From the NCBI GenBank assembly GCA_028096805.1, contig JAOHDU010000010.1:1-34244 (forward strand): 34,244 bases of DNA, written 5' to 3'. Origin of the DNA: Pontimonas sp. (GTDB taxonomy: Bacteria; Actinomycetota; Actinomycetes; Actinomycetales; Microbacteriaceae). The notes under the pieces are model-generated. The model saw nothing but the letters and a program-made list of their open reading frames with translations, had not been told where the DNA came from and searched no databases. The position numbers and the translations under genes are program-made. Below are positions 22,990 through 32,269 of the stretch, in pieces (the stretch's first letter is position 1; the number at the start of each line of letters is the position of its first letter).

Positions 22990-24281
22990 GACCGTGCTGG
23001 CCCGGGGGGCTTCACAAAAATGGCGGAGAGGGCCACCAGCGTGGGAAGAGCAGCAGCAAGAATGCTCGCTGGCACGTAGGACCCGTTGAGTGTGTAGCCA
23101 AGGGCAAAGTAGAGAGGCCCTAGTGCTGTCGAGGCCAACGTCACAGATGTCGCAATGCCTCGAATACTGCCGATGTGACCGCGGCCGTAGTACCGAACAA
23201 AGGCAGCTGCCTCCACGCCGCGCAGTGCGCCCATAGCCGTGCCCAAGGCGAGACCAAAAAGAATCGACGAGATCCCGGGCCCCACCAATGGCAGTAGGAG
23301 CAGGGTGGTCGCCATGGTGATCATCGATGCAGCAACACCCCAGCGCGGGTCGATGCGGTCAATAATGGCGCCAAGTCCGAGGGTGGCTAGAAGAGCGGTC
23401 ACTGTTTGGGGAATGAAGTTGGCGGCTGCTTCCAGCGGGGTCAGGCCCTGCTCACCCAATATCGAGATCAGATGGAAAGACAGTCCGGTGCTGAGCATCC
23501 CGATGGTGAAACCCGCACCCGAAATGACCCAAAACATTCCTGTGCGCAACGCCTGAGACACCGTGTGGCCAGATTCCGGCACCACCACAATGTGGGTGCC
23601 GGTATCAGTGGTCAACTGGGGCGCATCTTTCGGTAGCGCGAGCGCAATGGGAATCACGATCAACGCGACTAGCGCCGATTCGATCCGCCATGCTGTAGCG
23701 ATGTCTGTCCAGGCAATCAGGCGCTCCACGCCGACGGGGGCAAGAGAAATGCCGGCAGACCCGACCGCCCCAACAATCCCCAGCGCGAGACCGGGTCGGT
23801 GGGTAACGGCGCGAGCAATCAAGGTGGTGGCGGCCAGCGAGAGGGCCCCCTGGCCGGTCATTCGAAGACCGACGTAGGAAACGGTCAGCCCCAGGATTTC
23901 GGTGATGAAGCTCGCACCGAGCAGCACCAGAGAGAGCAGCACACCAATCCACAGAATTGCGCGCTTGCTCCCATAGCGGTCCATCAGACGACCCAGAAGC
24001 GGCATCGTTGCGGCACCGGCGAGCGTCGCGATCAGGTAGCTCAACGAGATCGCCGTGCGGTCGATGTCGAGCGACCCCAGCAGTGGATCGGTGAAGGGCG
24101 ACAGCCCTGCCGTTTGTCCGGGGAACGTCATCGCCGTGAGAACACCACCCGCGGAGACCATCAAGATCCACCACAGGCGTGACCGTCGAGTTCTGTTCGG
24201 CGTTGCCGGTGCCTCCACGGGAACAGAGACCGCTCCCGTCACCGGGAGCGGTATTTCTTGGGTGGGGTGCTGTTCTTTCAT
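22986..24281 (-). CDS. Major facilitator superfamily transporter
   Basis: A 431-residue protein with about twelve membrane helices after a polar N-terminal tail (about 1-33). Motif A is recognisable as G-R-L-M-D-R-Y-G-S-K-R between helices 2 and 3. Overall form resembles the monocarboxylate/OFA-type MFS branch, but the substrate is unknown. The start shares ATGA with the stop of the phosphatase gene and its stop overlaps the next start, so it is embedded in a coupled operon. Confidence 0.88.
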   Translation of the reverse strand: MKEQHPTQEIPLPVTGAVSVPVEAPATPNRTRRSRLWWILMVSAGGVLTAMTFPGQTAGLSPFTDPLLGSLDIDRTAISLSYLIATLAGAATMPLLGRLMDRYGSKRAILWIGVLLSLVLLGASFITEILGLTVSYVGLRMTGQGALSLAATTLIARAVTHRPGLALGIVGAVGSAGISLAPVGVERLIAWTDIATAWRIESALVALIVIPIALALPKDAPQLTTDTGTHIVVVPESGHTVSQALRTGMFWVISGAGFTIGMLSTGLSFHLISILGEQGLTPLEAAANFIPQTVTALLATLGLGAIIDRIDPRWGVAASMITMATTLLLLPLVGPGISSILFGLALGTAMGALRGVEAAAFVRYYGRGHIGSIRGIATSVTLASTALGPLYFALGYTLNGSYVPASILAAALPTLVALSAIFVKPPGPARS

Positions 24282-24952
24282 CGGTGACCGCCGGGAACAC
24301 CGAGGGCTTCATGAAGTTGCCGGGGGGTGTCCACGACGCGGTGAGCCTTGTCCCATTCTTCGGCAGACCCGTAGCCCCACCGCACGAGCACTGTGTTGAT
24401 GCCGTGGTGAGCGGCACCCTCAACGTCGTGAATGCGATCGCCGACCATAATCACGTTGTCCGTGGGGAGGCCTTTGTTACGCAGGCCCGTGAGAGCATCT
24501 TCGACAACTTCGTGTTTCTTGCCACGACTTTCATCATCCGCCGCGCAACAAATGACATCGAAGTAGCGAGAAAGCAAAAAGTGTCGAAGCATGATGGTGG
24601 CGGAGCGAGTGGGTTTCGATGTGGCGACAGCCAGGTGGGCACCCGCGTTCTTGGCATGCAGAAGAAACTCCCCCATGCCATCGAAAACCCGAGAGTCAAA
24701 GACGCCTGCGTCAATGTAGTGGGAGCGAAAAATCTCGATCGCTTTTTGCGTGGTCACTTCATCAAACCCAGCTTGGGTCCGAAACGACTCGGGAAGCGGT
24801 GGACCGACCCACCCGCGAAGCTCTTCGATGCTGGGGACCTTCTCGCCCATTTCTTTCAGCGTCAGGGCGAGAGTGGAGACAACCCCGGGTGCAGAATCGA
24901 CCATCGTGCCATCAAGATCAAGAAGGATCGTCGAGTATTTGAGCACTGGCAA
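24278..24952 (-). CDS. HAD-superfamily phosphatase (phosphoglycolate phosphatase-like)
   Basis: A 224-residue haloacid dehalogenase-type hydrolase. Motif I is L-D-L-D-G-T (Asp12 nucleophile, Asp14 acid), a helical cap occupies about 20-90, a conserved T-S-K-P carries the motif II/III function, and motif IV is G-D-R-I-H-D. Such enzymes remove phosphate from phosphoglycolate, nucleotides or sugar phosphates; the substrate is not determinable. The TTG at 24952 is the longest start; a GTG at 24946 is an attractive alternative because TAAACT (24958-24953) lies 6 bases before it, as in a leaderless transcript. Lies 17 bases downstream of nucS. Confidence 0.85.
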   Translation of the reverse strand: MPVLKYSTILLDLDGTMVDSAPGVVSTLALTLKEMGEKVPSIEELRGWVGPPLPESFRTQAGFDEVTTQKAIEIFRSHYIDAGVFDSRVFDGMGEFLLHAKNAGAHLAVATSKPTRSATIMLRHFLLSRYFDVICCAADDESRGKKHEVVEDALTGLRNKGLPTDNVIMVGDRIHDVEGAAHHGINTVLVRWGYGSAEEWDKAHRVVDTPRQLHEALGVPGGHR

Positions 24953-24969
24953 AGTTTAGGGGAGCACCT

Positions 24970-25665
24970 CTAAAAAAGACGCTCTGCAGAGTCGTCGAGA
25001 CCCCGCATGTTGTCGTAGTCCAACACCACACACTCGATCCCCCGATCCTCCGCGAGGGTGCGGGCCTGCGGCTTGATTTCTTGGGCGGCATAAACGCCGC
25101 GCACGGGGGCGAGGTGCGGATCACGATTCATGAGTTCGAGGTAGCGGGTGAGCTGCTCCACCCCGTCGATATCACCCCGCCGTTTGATCTCCACGGCCAC
25201 AGACGCACCCTTTTCGTCGGTCGCAAGAATGTCGACCGGCCCGATGGCTGTCATGTATTCACGTTTCACGAGAGTTGTTCCCTCACCGAGCAGTTCGATG
25301 TGTTCGGCAAGAAGTTTCTGGAGGTCGGCTTCCACACCATCCTTAATCAAGCCCGGGTCGACACCAAGCTCTCGAGTGAGGTCCTCATGGATTTCGTGAA
25401 TATTGACGACCAAAATATCGGAGGTCTTGTGGTGAATGACTTTCCATACTTCGATTACGCCGGTGTCAGCCACATCGCTATCGGGGGTGAGGACCTCGAG
25501 AGAACACGGTGGCGGCATCCAGTTGAGAGGTTTGTAGCTACCGCCGTCCGAGTGAACCAGCACACTTCCGTCGCTCTTGAGCATGATCACTCGCATGGCC
25601 AAGGGCAAATGAGCGCTCAGCCTTCCGGCGTAGTCGACCGAGCATGTGGCGATGACGAGGCGCAT
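24970..25665 (-). CDS. nucS: Mismatch-specific endonuclease NucS/EndoMS
   Basis: A 231-residue nuclease starting M-R-L-V-I-A. The N-terminal DNA-binding and dimerisation part (about 1-110) is followed by a RecB-like nuclease domain with Asp145 in G-P-V-D-I-L-A-T-D, Glu159 and Lys161 in V-E-I-K-R-R and Gln171 in the E-Q-L-T-R-Y motif. It ends E-R-L-F, resembling the C-terminal clamp-binding tail described for NucS. Actinobacteria lacking MutS/MutL use it for mismatch repair by double-strand cutting at mismatches. The frame is open back to 25809, but ATG 25665 is the family start and the extension overlaps the upstream gene. Confidence 0.95.
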   Translation of the reverse strand: MRLVIATCSVDYAGRLSAHLPLAMRVIMLKSDGSVLVHSDGGSYKPLNWMPPPCSLEVLTPDSDVADTGVIEVWKVIHHKTSDILVVNIHEIHEDLTRELGVDPGLIKDGVEADLQKLLAEHIELLGEGTTLVKREYMTAIGPVDILATDEKGASVAVEIKRRGDIDGVEQLTRYLELMNRDPHLAPVRGVYAAQEIKPQARTLAEDRGIECVVLDYDNMRGLDDSAERLF

Positions 25666-25675
25666 GAGAGAGAGC

Positions 25676-26869
25676 CTAGGGAGAAGCTGTTTTGGTCGGT
25701 GAGGCTGCGGGCGAGGCAAAGAATGCGACGAGAATGAGAAGCACAACAGCCCAGAGCGCGGCGAGAAGTCCAATAGCCTCACCGACGCCACCAATGAGGG
25801 GCGGCCCAATCAAGAAGGCGCCGTAGGCGAGCGTGGCTACCGCGCTTACTCGAGCGGCACTTCCGCGCACGTCATCCGCTGCGGCTGACATCGCCACGGG
25901 GAACCCGAGAGAACTGCCGATTCCCCACAAAAGCGCCCCCACACCGCTCACCACAGGCTGGGAAACCATGATGACCAGCGCCAAACCCAAGATGGCCAGG
26001 CCCGCTGAGGCCTGCAACACAGGCACTCGGCCAAAACGGTCAAGAACCCAGACCCCGCCGATTCGACCGGCCATCATGCCAGCAGTGAAGAAACCAAACC
26101 ATAGGGCTCCGATCGCGTTACTTGCGTCTCGGCCATCGACGATGGCCAGGGCCAACCAGTCGTTTGCGGAGCCCTCTGCAAAGGCCATGCCCAGTGCGAT
26201 CAGCCCGATGGCGACAGTACGCGGCTCGCGCCAAACGCCAAGCCGCTCCCCCAGCGTCATGGGCTTTTCTGACGTACTTGCGGTTCTCTCCGCGTCGCCC
26301 AGAAGGAAGCGAGGCAGGGTCAGCAGGGTGGCGCCAGCGACGAAGGCGATCACGAGTGCGTGGGGAGCCAGCCCAATACCGAGAAAGCTCACAAGGGCGG
26401 CAAGACCTGCCCCGGATACCGTCCCCAGCGACCACAACGCGTGAAACCACGGCATGATCATGCGTCCGATGGCACGCTCCACTTGAGCACCCTCGACGTT
26501 CATGGCCACATCGGCAATACCGTTTCCCGCTCCGGCAGCAACAATGGAGACGGCTGTCAGGGCGTAGCTTGACAGGATTTCGCTGCTGAGTCCGATGCCG
26601 GCAAGTCCGAGAAGCCCGAGCAGGCCGAAGACGACAATCGTGTTGCGCTGGCCGATCCACGCCACGATGTGGCTGGAGAAAATAAGACCGCTGACGGCAC
26701 CGATCGCACCGGTGAAAAGCAGCGTGGCGACTTCCCCCGTGCTGAGCCCTAAACCATCCCGAATCGCGGGAACCCGGGCAAGCCAGGTGGAGAAACTGAG
26801 CCCATTAACGAGGAAAACGATAAAGACGGCGTTGCGCCAGGTCTGAGTGTTATGACGGCGTTTTTCCAA
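25676..26869 (-). CDS. Major facilitator superfamily transporter (YbjJ-like)
   Basis: A 397-residue twelve-helix transporter. The N-terminus runs [14 protein letters not shown], followed by [10 protein letters not shown], characteristic of the YbjJ-type MFS branch; substrate unknown. A TTG at 26869 is the only start that fits, since an in-frame stop lies just upstream. It overlaps by 20 bases the end of the preceding frame (the tail of the chimeric ppiA ORF), suggesting that the tail belongs to a genuine upstream operon gene. Its stop is 10 bases before nucS. Confidence 0.87.
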   Translation of the reverse strand: MEKRRHNTQTWRNAVFIVFLVNGLSFSTWLARVPAIRDGLGLSTGEVATLLFTGAIGAVSGLIFSSHIVAWIGQRNTIVVFGLLGLLGLAGIGLSSEILSSYALTAVSIVAAGAGNGIADVAMNVEGAQVERAIGRMIMPWFHALWSLGTVSGAGLAALVSFLGIGLAPHALVIAFVAGATLLTLPRFLLGDAERTASTSEKPMTLGERLGVWREPRTVAIGLIALGMAFAEGSANDWLALAIVDGRDASNAIGALWFGFFTAGMMAGRIGGVWVLDRFGRVPVLQASAGLAILGLALVIMVSQPVVSGVGALLWGIGSSLGFPVAMSAAADDVRGSAARVSAVATLAYGAFLIGPPLIGGVGEAIGLLAALWAVVLLILVAFFASPAASPTKTASP

Positions 26870-27275
26870 CGACTAACCAGGCCTCTCCTCGGTACCGCAT
26901 CCCCAGGGTCAACGCCCTCGCCCCAATGTAGCCGATTCCAAAGGCCGCTTCGAGAGCCATTGCCAAAACGAAGGGCTTAGTGAAATCGAGCTCAGGGTGA
27001 ATCTCGTCGTTGAACTGGTACCCCGGTCCCCCCATACCCGTGCCGGTCGGGTCTCCACCCTGAATCATGAAACCCGGAATGATGCGGTGAAAGATGACGT
27101 CACTATACAGCGGCCCCTCGCCTGCGGCCCCCGTCGTGGGGTTGACCCATTCGAGCTCGCCTGTAGCGAGACCGACGAAGTTTTCTACAGTTTTCGGCGC
27201 GTGGTTGCCATAAAGGCCCACAACGATGTCTCCGTGGTTGGTGTGCAAGGTGGCGGTGTGTGTATGAATGCTCAT
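26850..27275 (-). pseudogene. Chimeric ORF: 5' part of ppiA joined to the 3' end of an unidentified gene
   Basis: A 141-codon frame. Codons 1-107 are identical to ppiA at 6970-7290, so the active-site half G-S-Q-F-F and all that follows is missing. The remaining 34 codons (26954-26850) encode an unrelated tail ending [12 protein letters not shown]. The join is in frame by chance and falls between codons. The tail has normal codon composition and overlaps the MFS start, as a real upstream gene would; I cannot identify it (the end of a small enzyme such as a methyltransferase is possible). A functional cyclophilin is not expected from this frame. Confidence 0.85.
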
Positions 27276-27376
27276 GCCTCTATTCTGCCAGGCACCACTG
27301 AGAGGCACCCTCACCACAGGTGTCCAGGAATTATTTGCCAAAGTCTGGGAGAATAGAGCCTTCACCAGGAGGATCC
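27276..27376. promoter_or_regulatory. Second copy of the symmetric ppiA divergent promoter region
   Basis: Mirror of 6869-6969, with the inverted 16-base elements at 27276-27291 and 27345-27360. Here the ppiA-side promoter faces the truncated chimeric frame. Confidence 0.4.
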
Positions 27377-27745
27377 ATGGAACTCGATCGCAAGACCCGT
27401 AAAGAGCTCGCTCGGCTGGCTCGTGAGGCACAAGGCCTCTGGTCGGAGCAGCGTGACGTCCTTTCTCACGCCAAAGATGTTGCTCGTCACGCGTCCAAAA
27501 GTGCCAGCGATGCTGCCAAACGCGAGGTGTTGCCTCTGGCGCATGACACCTACCGCGACACCATCCAACCCGCACTCGGCAGGCTGCCGTGGGCTACTGC
27601 AGCAAAGGTCCCCATGAAGAAATCCCGCAACCCGTTTGTGTTCGTCTTGATGGCCGTTGGCACGCTGGCGTTAGCGGTCGTGGGCTACGCAGCATGGCAG
27701 ACGCTGCGCGCCGACGATGACTTGTGGGTCGAAGAGGGCGAGTAG
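27377..27745 (+). CDS. Small single-pass membrane protein, second copy
   Basis: Identical to 6500-6868: 122 residues, polar helical N-terminal 75 residues, membrane helix at about 86-108, acidic end. In this orientation the AGGAGG ribosome site is easily read at 27367-27372, 4 bases before the ATG, which settles the start. It is the last intact gene before the repeat's inner junction. Confidence 0.72.
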   Translation: MELDRKTRKELARLAREAQGLWSEQRDVLSHAKDVARHASKSASDAAKREVLPLAHDTYRDTIQPALGRLPWATAAKVPMKKSRNPFVFVLMAVGTLALAVVGYAAWQTLRADDDLWVEEGE

Positions 27746-27748
27746 CCC

Positions 27749-28510
27749 CTACATTCCTTTGGGCTTGAGGTAGCGCTGCGCTATCGCGCTCAGGAAGTCG
27801 AACAGCAGCGCGAGAATCGCAACCAGAACCGCTCCAATCAGAATGGCTGGGTTCCTATCGAGCTTGAGGCCTGAGTTAATGGTCTCGCCAAGTCCGCCAC
27901 CGCCCACCAGGAAGGCCAGCGCGGCCATACCGATATTGATGACGATGGCGGTTCGAATTCCCGCGATGATGACCGGGACAGCCAAGGGAAGCTCAATCTC
28001 AAAGAGCACCTGACGCTTCGTGTAGCCCATACCGCGACCCGCTTCAATCACCGCTTGGTCAACCTGCTCCAATCCCACAATCGTGTTCCTCAAGACGGGA
28101 AGCAGCGAAAACGTGGCCAGAGCGAGGATCACGGTGTTGATTCCGGCGCCGAGGAACGAGAAGAAAATCACGATCAACCCGTAGGCCGGAAGCGCCTGAG
28201 CGAGACCTAAAGTGTCGACCAAAATGTTTTTTAGCCGCGGCAGCCCGCGCCGGGTGACCGCGATGCCGATCGGAATAGCCACAACAATCACCAGTGCTGA
28301 CGAGGCAAAACCCAACACAATCGTGTCGATGAGCTGACCCTGCAGCTTCTCTGGCGCCAAAATAGCCGCAGTGGTGTCGTCGATGTCGGAATACAGCCAC
28401 ACCGCAATTCCAATAATGGCCAACAAACCGGCAAAAACAGGCGTGACGATAACGTCAAGCCGCTCCGCCAGGGGGCTTTTTTGAATCCGCGAGGGTGTTG
28501 CAAGAGTCAT
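27749..28510 (-). CDS. Second osmoprotectant permease, repeat copy
   Basis: Identical to 5735-6496 (253 residues, BPD_transp_1 type, EAA loop present). The whole four-gene operon is present in this arm in the same order and spacing, so if the duplication were real both copies would be complete and expressible. Confidence 0.88.
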   Translation of the reverse strand: MTLATPSRIQKSPLAERLDVIVTPVFAGLLAIIGIAVWLYSDIDDTTAAILAPEKLQGQLIDTIVLGFASSALVIVVAIPIGIAVTRRGLPRLKNILVDTLGLAQALPAYGLIVIFFSFLGAGINTVILALATFSLLPVLRNTIVGLEQVDQAVIEAGRGMGYTKRQVLFEIELPLAVPVIIAGIRTAIVINIGMAALAFLVGGGGLGETINSGLKLDRNPAILIGAVLVAILALLFDFLSAIAQRYLKPKGM

Positions 28511-28518
28511 GATGCGCT

Positions 28519-29643
28519 CTAGCTCCCGGAACCACTAATGATCATCGACGCCAAGCTCTCGATGCTGCAACACCCGAGATATTTACCGCCGCGGTCAACG
28601 ACCACGGCCATACCCACGGACGACTGCAGCATCACTCCCAGCGCGTCTTGGAGAGTATCTTCCGGCTGCAAGTCGATGGTGATGGGCTTGCCACTCTTTT
28701 CGATGGGCTGCGTTGTCCGGTTGAGGGATGCCTCGCTGATCCAGCGAAGGGGTCGGTGGTCTTTATCCAGCAGCACCGCGGTCTTCTCTGGCGAACTTTC
28801 GAGCGCTTTGAGGGCCTCATCACGCATGACGGGCATCTCCAAGGCAGGAATGTCGTGGAGCTCAATGTCCCGGACCTTCTTGAGAGTCAACCCCTTCAAA
28901 ATGGCACCTGAACCGAGGAAGTTCTCGACGAACTCATCTGCTGGATCCGACAGAATCGCCTCAGGCGTGTCGATCTGAGCAATCTCCGAGCCCTCGCGAA
29001 GGATCGCGATGCGGTTACCCATCTTGATGGCCTCATCAATATCGTGCGTCACAAAGACAATGGTCTTTTTGAGGTCTTGCTGCAAGCGCAGGAACTCGTT
29101 CTGTAAGCGGTCTCGCGTAATCGGGTCGATGGCGCCGAAAGGCTCGTCCATCAGGAGCACATCCGGGTCCGCTGCCAACGCGCGAGCCACACCCACGCGC
29201 TGGGCCTGTCCACCCGAGAGCTCTTTCGGGTAGCGGTCGCGATAAACCGCAGGATCCATCGATACCAGCTCGAGCATCTCGTCTACGCGACGAGAGGTTT
29301 CGGCTTTATCCCAGCCCAAAAGCTTGGGCACGGTAGCGATATTCTCCGCAATGGTGCGGTGTGGGAAAAGTCCAACCTGCTGGATCACGTAGCCGATCTT
29401 GCGTCGGAGGACGCTGGGGTCAATGTCGGTAACGTCTTCACCCTTGAGGTAAATGCGGCCTGCCGTCGGCTCAATCAAACGGTTGATCAGCCGCAGGGTG
29501 GTGCTCTTCCCACAACCCGATGGGCCAACAAGGACGAGGACTTCTCCCTCCTGCACATCCATGGTGAGGTTACCCACTGCGGGTGCCTCTGTCCCCGGGT
29601 ATGCCTTGGACACGTTTTCTAGTCGAATTAGCGTTTCACTCAT
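28519..29643 (-). CDS. Osmoprotectant ABC ATPase, repeat copy
   Basis: Identical to 4602-5726 (374 residues; Walker A, signature, Walker B and CBS-like tail intact). It overlaps the first permease by 4 bases, as in the left arm. Confidence 0.9.
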   Translation of the reverse strand: MSETLIRLENVSKAYPGTEAPAVGNLTMDVQEGEVLVLVGPSGCGKSTTLRLINRLIEPTAGRIYLKGEDVTDIDPSVLRRKIGYVIQQVGLFPHRTIAENIATVPKLLGWDKAETSRRVDEMLELVSMDPAVYRDRYPKELSGGQAQRVGVARALAADPDVLLMDEPFGAIDPITRDRLQNEFLRLQQDLKKTIVFVTHDIDEAIKMGNRIAILREGSEIAQIDTPEAILSDPADEFVENFLGSGAILKGLTLKKVRDIELHDIPALEMPVMRDEALKALESSPEKTAVLLDKDHRPLRWISEASLNRTTQPIEKSGKPITIDLQPEDTLQDALGVMLQSSVGMAVVVDRGGKYLGCCSIESLASMIISGSGS

Positions 29644-30296
29644 CGGATTCCTTTCGAAATGGTGGCGCGCTTGACCAACTGGAGAACGATGTCAATCACT
29701 AACGCGAGAATTAGGCACAGGATGGTTCCCGTCCAGATAGCTTCCAGGGAGTTGGGGAGTGGGATTCGAGCGAGGCCGCTCTTGATGAAGTCACCCAGGC
29801 CCCCTCCCGCCACCAGTGTGGCCAGTGCCGCGACGCCCACAATCAGCATCGCGGAAATTCTGATTCCGGTGATGATGACCGGCCAGGCGAGGGGCAGCTG
29901 CACCCGCAGCAAGACTTGGCTGGGAGTTAACCCCATTCCTTTTGCCGCTTCGAGAACGCTGTGATCAATGCCATCGAGCCCAGTGATGGTGTTCCGCAGA
30001 ATCGGCAACAGCGAGTACATCAAAAGAGCAATAAACGAGGGGGCGAAGCCCAATCCCACGAGGGGGATGAAGATTGTGAATAGCGCGAGTGACGGGATCG
30101 TCAAGAAGACCGACGTGATCGCGAGTGAGAGCTCTTTGGCGAGAGGGTGCCGACGTGTGACCACTCCCAGAACGATGGCGATCAGGCTGGCAAAGCCCAA
30201 CACCGTCACCACATAGACGGTGTGCTCGGCGAGACCGGTTTGAACCTGATCCCACCGGGTGGAGACAAAGGCCCACCAGGTTCCCAGAAATTCCAT
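29640..30296 (-). CDS. Osmoprotectant permease, repeat copy
   Basis: Identical to 3949-4605 (218 residues, EAA loop from about residue 116). Preceded by the same GAGG ribosome site and hairpin. Confidence 0.88.
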   Translation of the reverse strand: MEFLGTWWAFVSTRWDQVQTGLAEHTVYVVTVLGFASLIAIVLGVVTRRHPLAKELSLAITSVFLTIPSLALFTIFIPLVGLGFAPSFIALLMYSLLPILRNTITGLDGIDHSVLEAAKGMGLTPSQVLLRVQLPLAWPVIITGIRISAMLIVGVAALATLVAGGGLGDFIKSGLARIPLPNSLEAIWTGTILCLILALVIDIVLQLVKRATISKGIR

Positions 30297-30314
30297 AGTT
30301 TTTACCTCGGTACG

Positions 30315-30347
30315 AAAATGCTGGGGACCCGAAGGTCCCCAGCATTT
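30315..30347 (-). terminator. UUCG-loop hairpin, repeat copy
   Basis: Mirror of 3898-3930: perfect 14-bp stem with a TTCG loop on the minus strand, between binding-protein and permease genes. Confidence 0.72.
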
Positions 30348-30356
30348 CCTATCGAA

Positions 30357-31322
30357 CTAGCCGGAAATAAGGCCTTCCTCAACGAGGTATTCGCTGGCCA
30401 CTGCCACAGGTTCTTCACCCTCGGCAGAAACCTTTGCGTTCAGGCCCGCCATGCGGATTTCGTCCAACGGTGCAAGAACGTCTCCGATGATTCCATCGAA
30501 GGCTTCAGGAGCCTCGTTGTACTTGTCCTCACGGATTGTCCCGGACACGTTGTAAAGGATGTTTACGCCTGGATCTTCAACCAACGTGAGGTTGAGAGCA
30601 GGGATACGACCATCCGTGGTGAATACCTCACCGAAGTCGCAGTTGTTTGCTGCAGTCTCGGTGTAGATGATTCCCGTGTCGAGGATCAGCTGTTGGTCAA
30701 CAGGCAAGGTAATTCCTGTTGCTTCTTCGGTCAGAATCAGACCGTCGGGACGCGACGGGAACTCAGACTCCATGCACACCACGGCATCTGGGTTGTCGCG
30801 GACGTACTCCATCATGGTCTGGAGGCTGAAAGCACCACCGTTGGCTTCGGTGACCTCAGGTGACGAGGTGAAACCGTAGGTGTTGTTGAAGGGCGAGCGG
30901 GAAACCCACACAATGCCGTTCTTTTCCAGGTCCATTTCACGAACGCCAGAGGTCAGTTCTTCAGGGTCGAAGCTGGGCTGCTCCTGACCAAGGTGAACAG
31001 TCCACCCGGTGCCGTTGTACTCCATGTAAATGTCAATCTCGCCAGACTCCAAAGCAGCGCGGGCGATATTTGTTCCACCCAGGTTCACCTTGTTGTCTAC
31101 GGTCGCGCCGGCCTCTTCAAACGCCAGCACCATCATTTCGCCGAGAATCAACTGCTCGTCAAAATCTTTCGAACCCACTGCAACATTAATGCCAGAAAGG
31201 TCGTAGTCGGAAAGCGAGCCCGATCCGCCGCTGTTGCCAGCGCCATCGGCCGCGCAACCTGCGAGAGCCAGTAGTGCGGTTGCCCCGGTGAGGGCAACGA
31301 TGTTTTTCATCGATTTCTTCAT
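30357..31322 (-). CDS. Osmoprotectant substrate-binding lipoprotein, repeat copy
   Basis: Identical to 2923-3888 (321 residues, lipobox Cys23, OpuAC-type domain). Confidence 0.88.
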   Translation of the reverse strand: MKKSMKNIVALTGATALLALAGCAADGAGNSGGSGSLSDYDLSGINVAVGSKDFDEQLILGEMMVLAFEEAGATVDNKVNLGGTNIARAALESGEIDIYMEYNGTGWTVHLGQEQPSFDPEELTSGVREMDLEKNGIVWVSRSPFNNTYGFTSSPEVTEANGGAFSLQTMMEYVRDNPDAVVCMESEFPSRPDGLILTEEATGITLPVDQQLILDTGIIYTETAANNCDFGEVFTTDGRIPALNLTLVEDPGVNILYNVSGTIREDKYNEAPEAFDGIIGDVLAPLDEIRMAGLNAKVSAEGEEPVAVASEYLVEEGLISG

Positions 31323-31426
31323 TGGTTCGGTATTCCTCCATCTAGTTTCGATTCCTCCAAGTTAGGCAACCTGCCCCGCGATAGCGAATACGGTTGTCGA
31401 TATATCAACTCCGGTAGAGTGGGGCA
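31323..31426. promoter_or_regulatory. Divergent iclR/opu promoter region, repeat copy
   Basis: Mirror of 2819-2922, including the GTTG/CAAC dyad (31393-31409) with its GATATATC core, and TAGAGT at 31415-31420 six bases before the regulator's ATG. Confidence 0.38.
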
Positions 31427-32260
31427 ATGGCTCGTCACAGCTCCGGTTTGGTCCGAGATCTCGAGGTCCTCGAGCTTCTGGGGACGGATGCTGCCTGGCA
31501 AGGCGGGGGCATGGGAGTCCAAGAAATTGCGTCGCGATTAGCCCGCGATAAAGGCCAGGTTTCACGCGTATGCCACACGCTGGCCTCGACAGGCCTCATC
31601 AACCGCGATCGGCTAACCCGGAAGTATCGCCTCGGCCACCACTTATACGCCTTGGCCATGCGGACTCAAGAAGCACATCTCGCCACCCTCGCGCGGCCGG
31701 CGCTGCTCGAACTCATGGCCAGTGCCGAGGAGTCGGCCCACCTCACGGTGCTTCGGGGCGGCGAAATCATGACCGTTCACACCGAACTCGCACAGGATCC
31801 CGAGCGGGATGACAGGTTCGACGGAATCTCCTTGCCCGCGCTGAAGACGGCCTCCGGGCGGGCGATCTTGGCCACGTTTACTCCAGACGAGATCGCCGCA
31901 TGGTGGGAGGAACACGGTGAGTTGAGAATGGACTACCCCGCGCACCCTGAAACTTCGCCCATTCAGCTCACGGAGGTTCGGCGTCTGCGTAAAAAGCCCA
32001 ACTCGCTCAACTCGCTTGCCGCACTGCAGAAGGCGCTCAAAACCGCGCAGAAAGCCGGATTTGCGATCTCCGATGGTGATCTCACCGAAAACATCATCGA
32101 TGCTGCCGCCCCCGTGAGAAATGCCTTTGGCATTGTGGTCGGCGCAATTTCCGTGGGAGCACGCAAAAACCGAATTAGGGACGGCAACATCGCCTTAGGT
32201 CAGCTGGTATTCGAATCTGCCCGCGCGCTCTCAGCCCGCCTGGGGTGGAGTGGGTCGTAG
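31427..32260 (+). CDS. IclR-family regulator, repeat copy
   Basis: Identical to 1985-2818 (277 residues, winged helix-turn-helix plus IclR effector domain), divergent from the second opu operon copy. Confidence 0.88.
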   Translation: MARHSSGLVRDLEVLELLGTDAAWQGGGMGVQEIASRLARDKGQVSRVCHTLASTGLINRDRLTRKYRLGHHLYALAMRTQEAHLATLARPALLELMASAEESAHLTVLRGGEIMTVHTELAQDPERDDRFDGISLPALKTASGRAILATFTPDEIAAWWEEHGELRMDYPAHPETSPIQLTEVRRLRKKPNSLNSLAALQKALKTAQKAGFAISDGDLTENIIDAAAPVRNAFGIVVGAISVGARKNRIRDGNIALGQLVFESARALSARLGWSGS

Positions 32261-32269
32261 GCTAATAAG

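Noticed and set aside
25666-25809. 48-residue extension of NucS
   Set aside because: It overlaps the upstream MFS gene and lacks similarity; M-R-L-V-I-A at 25665 is the family start.
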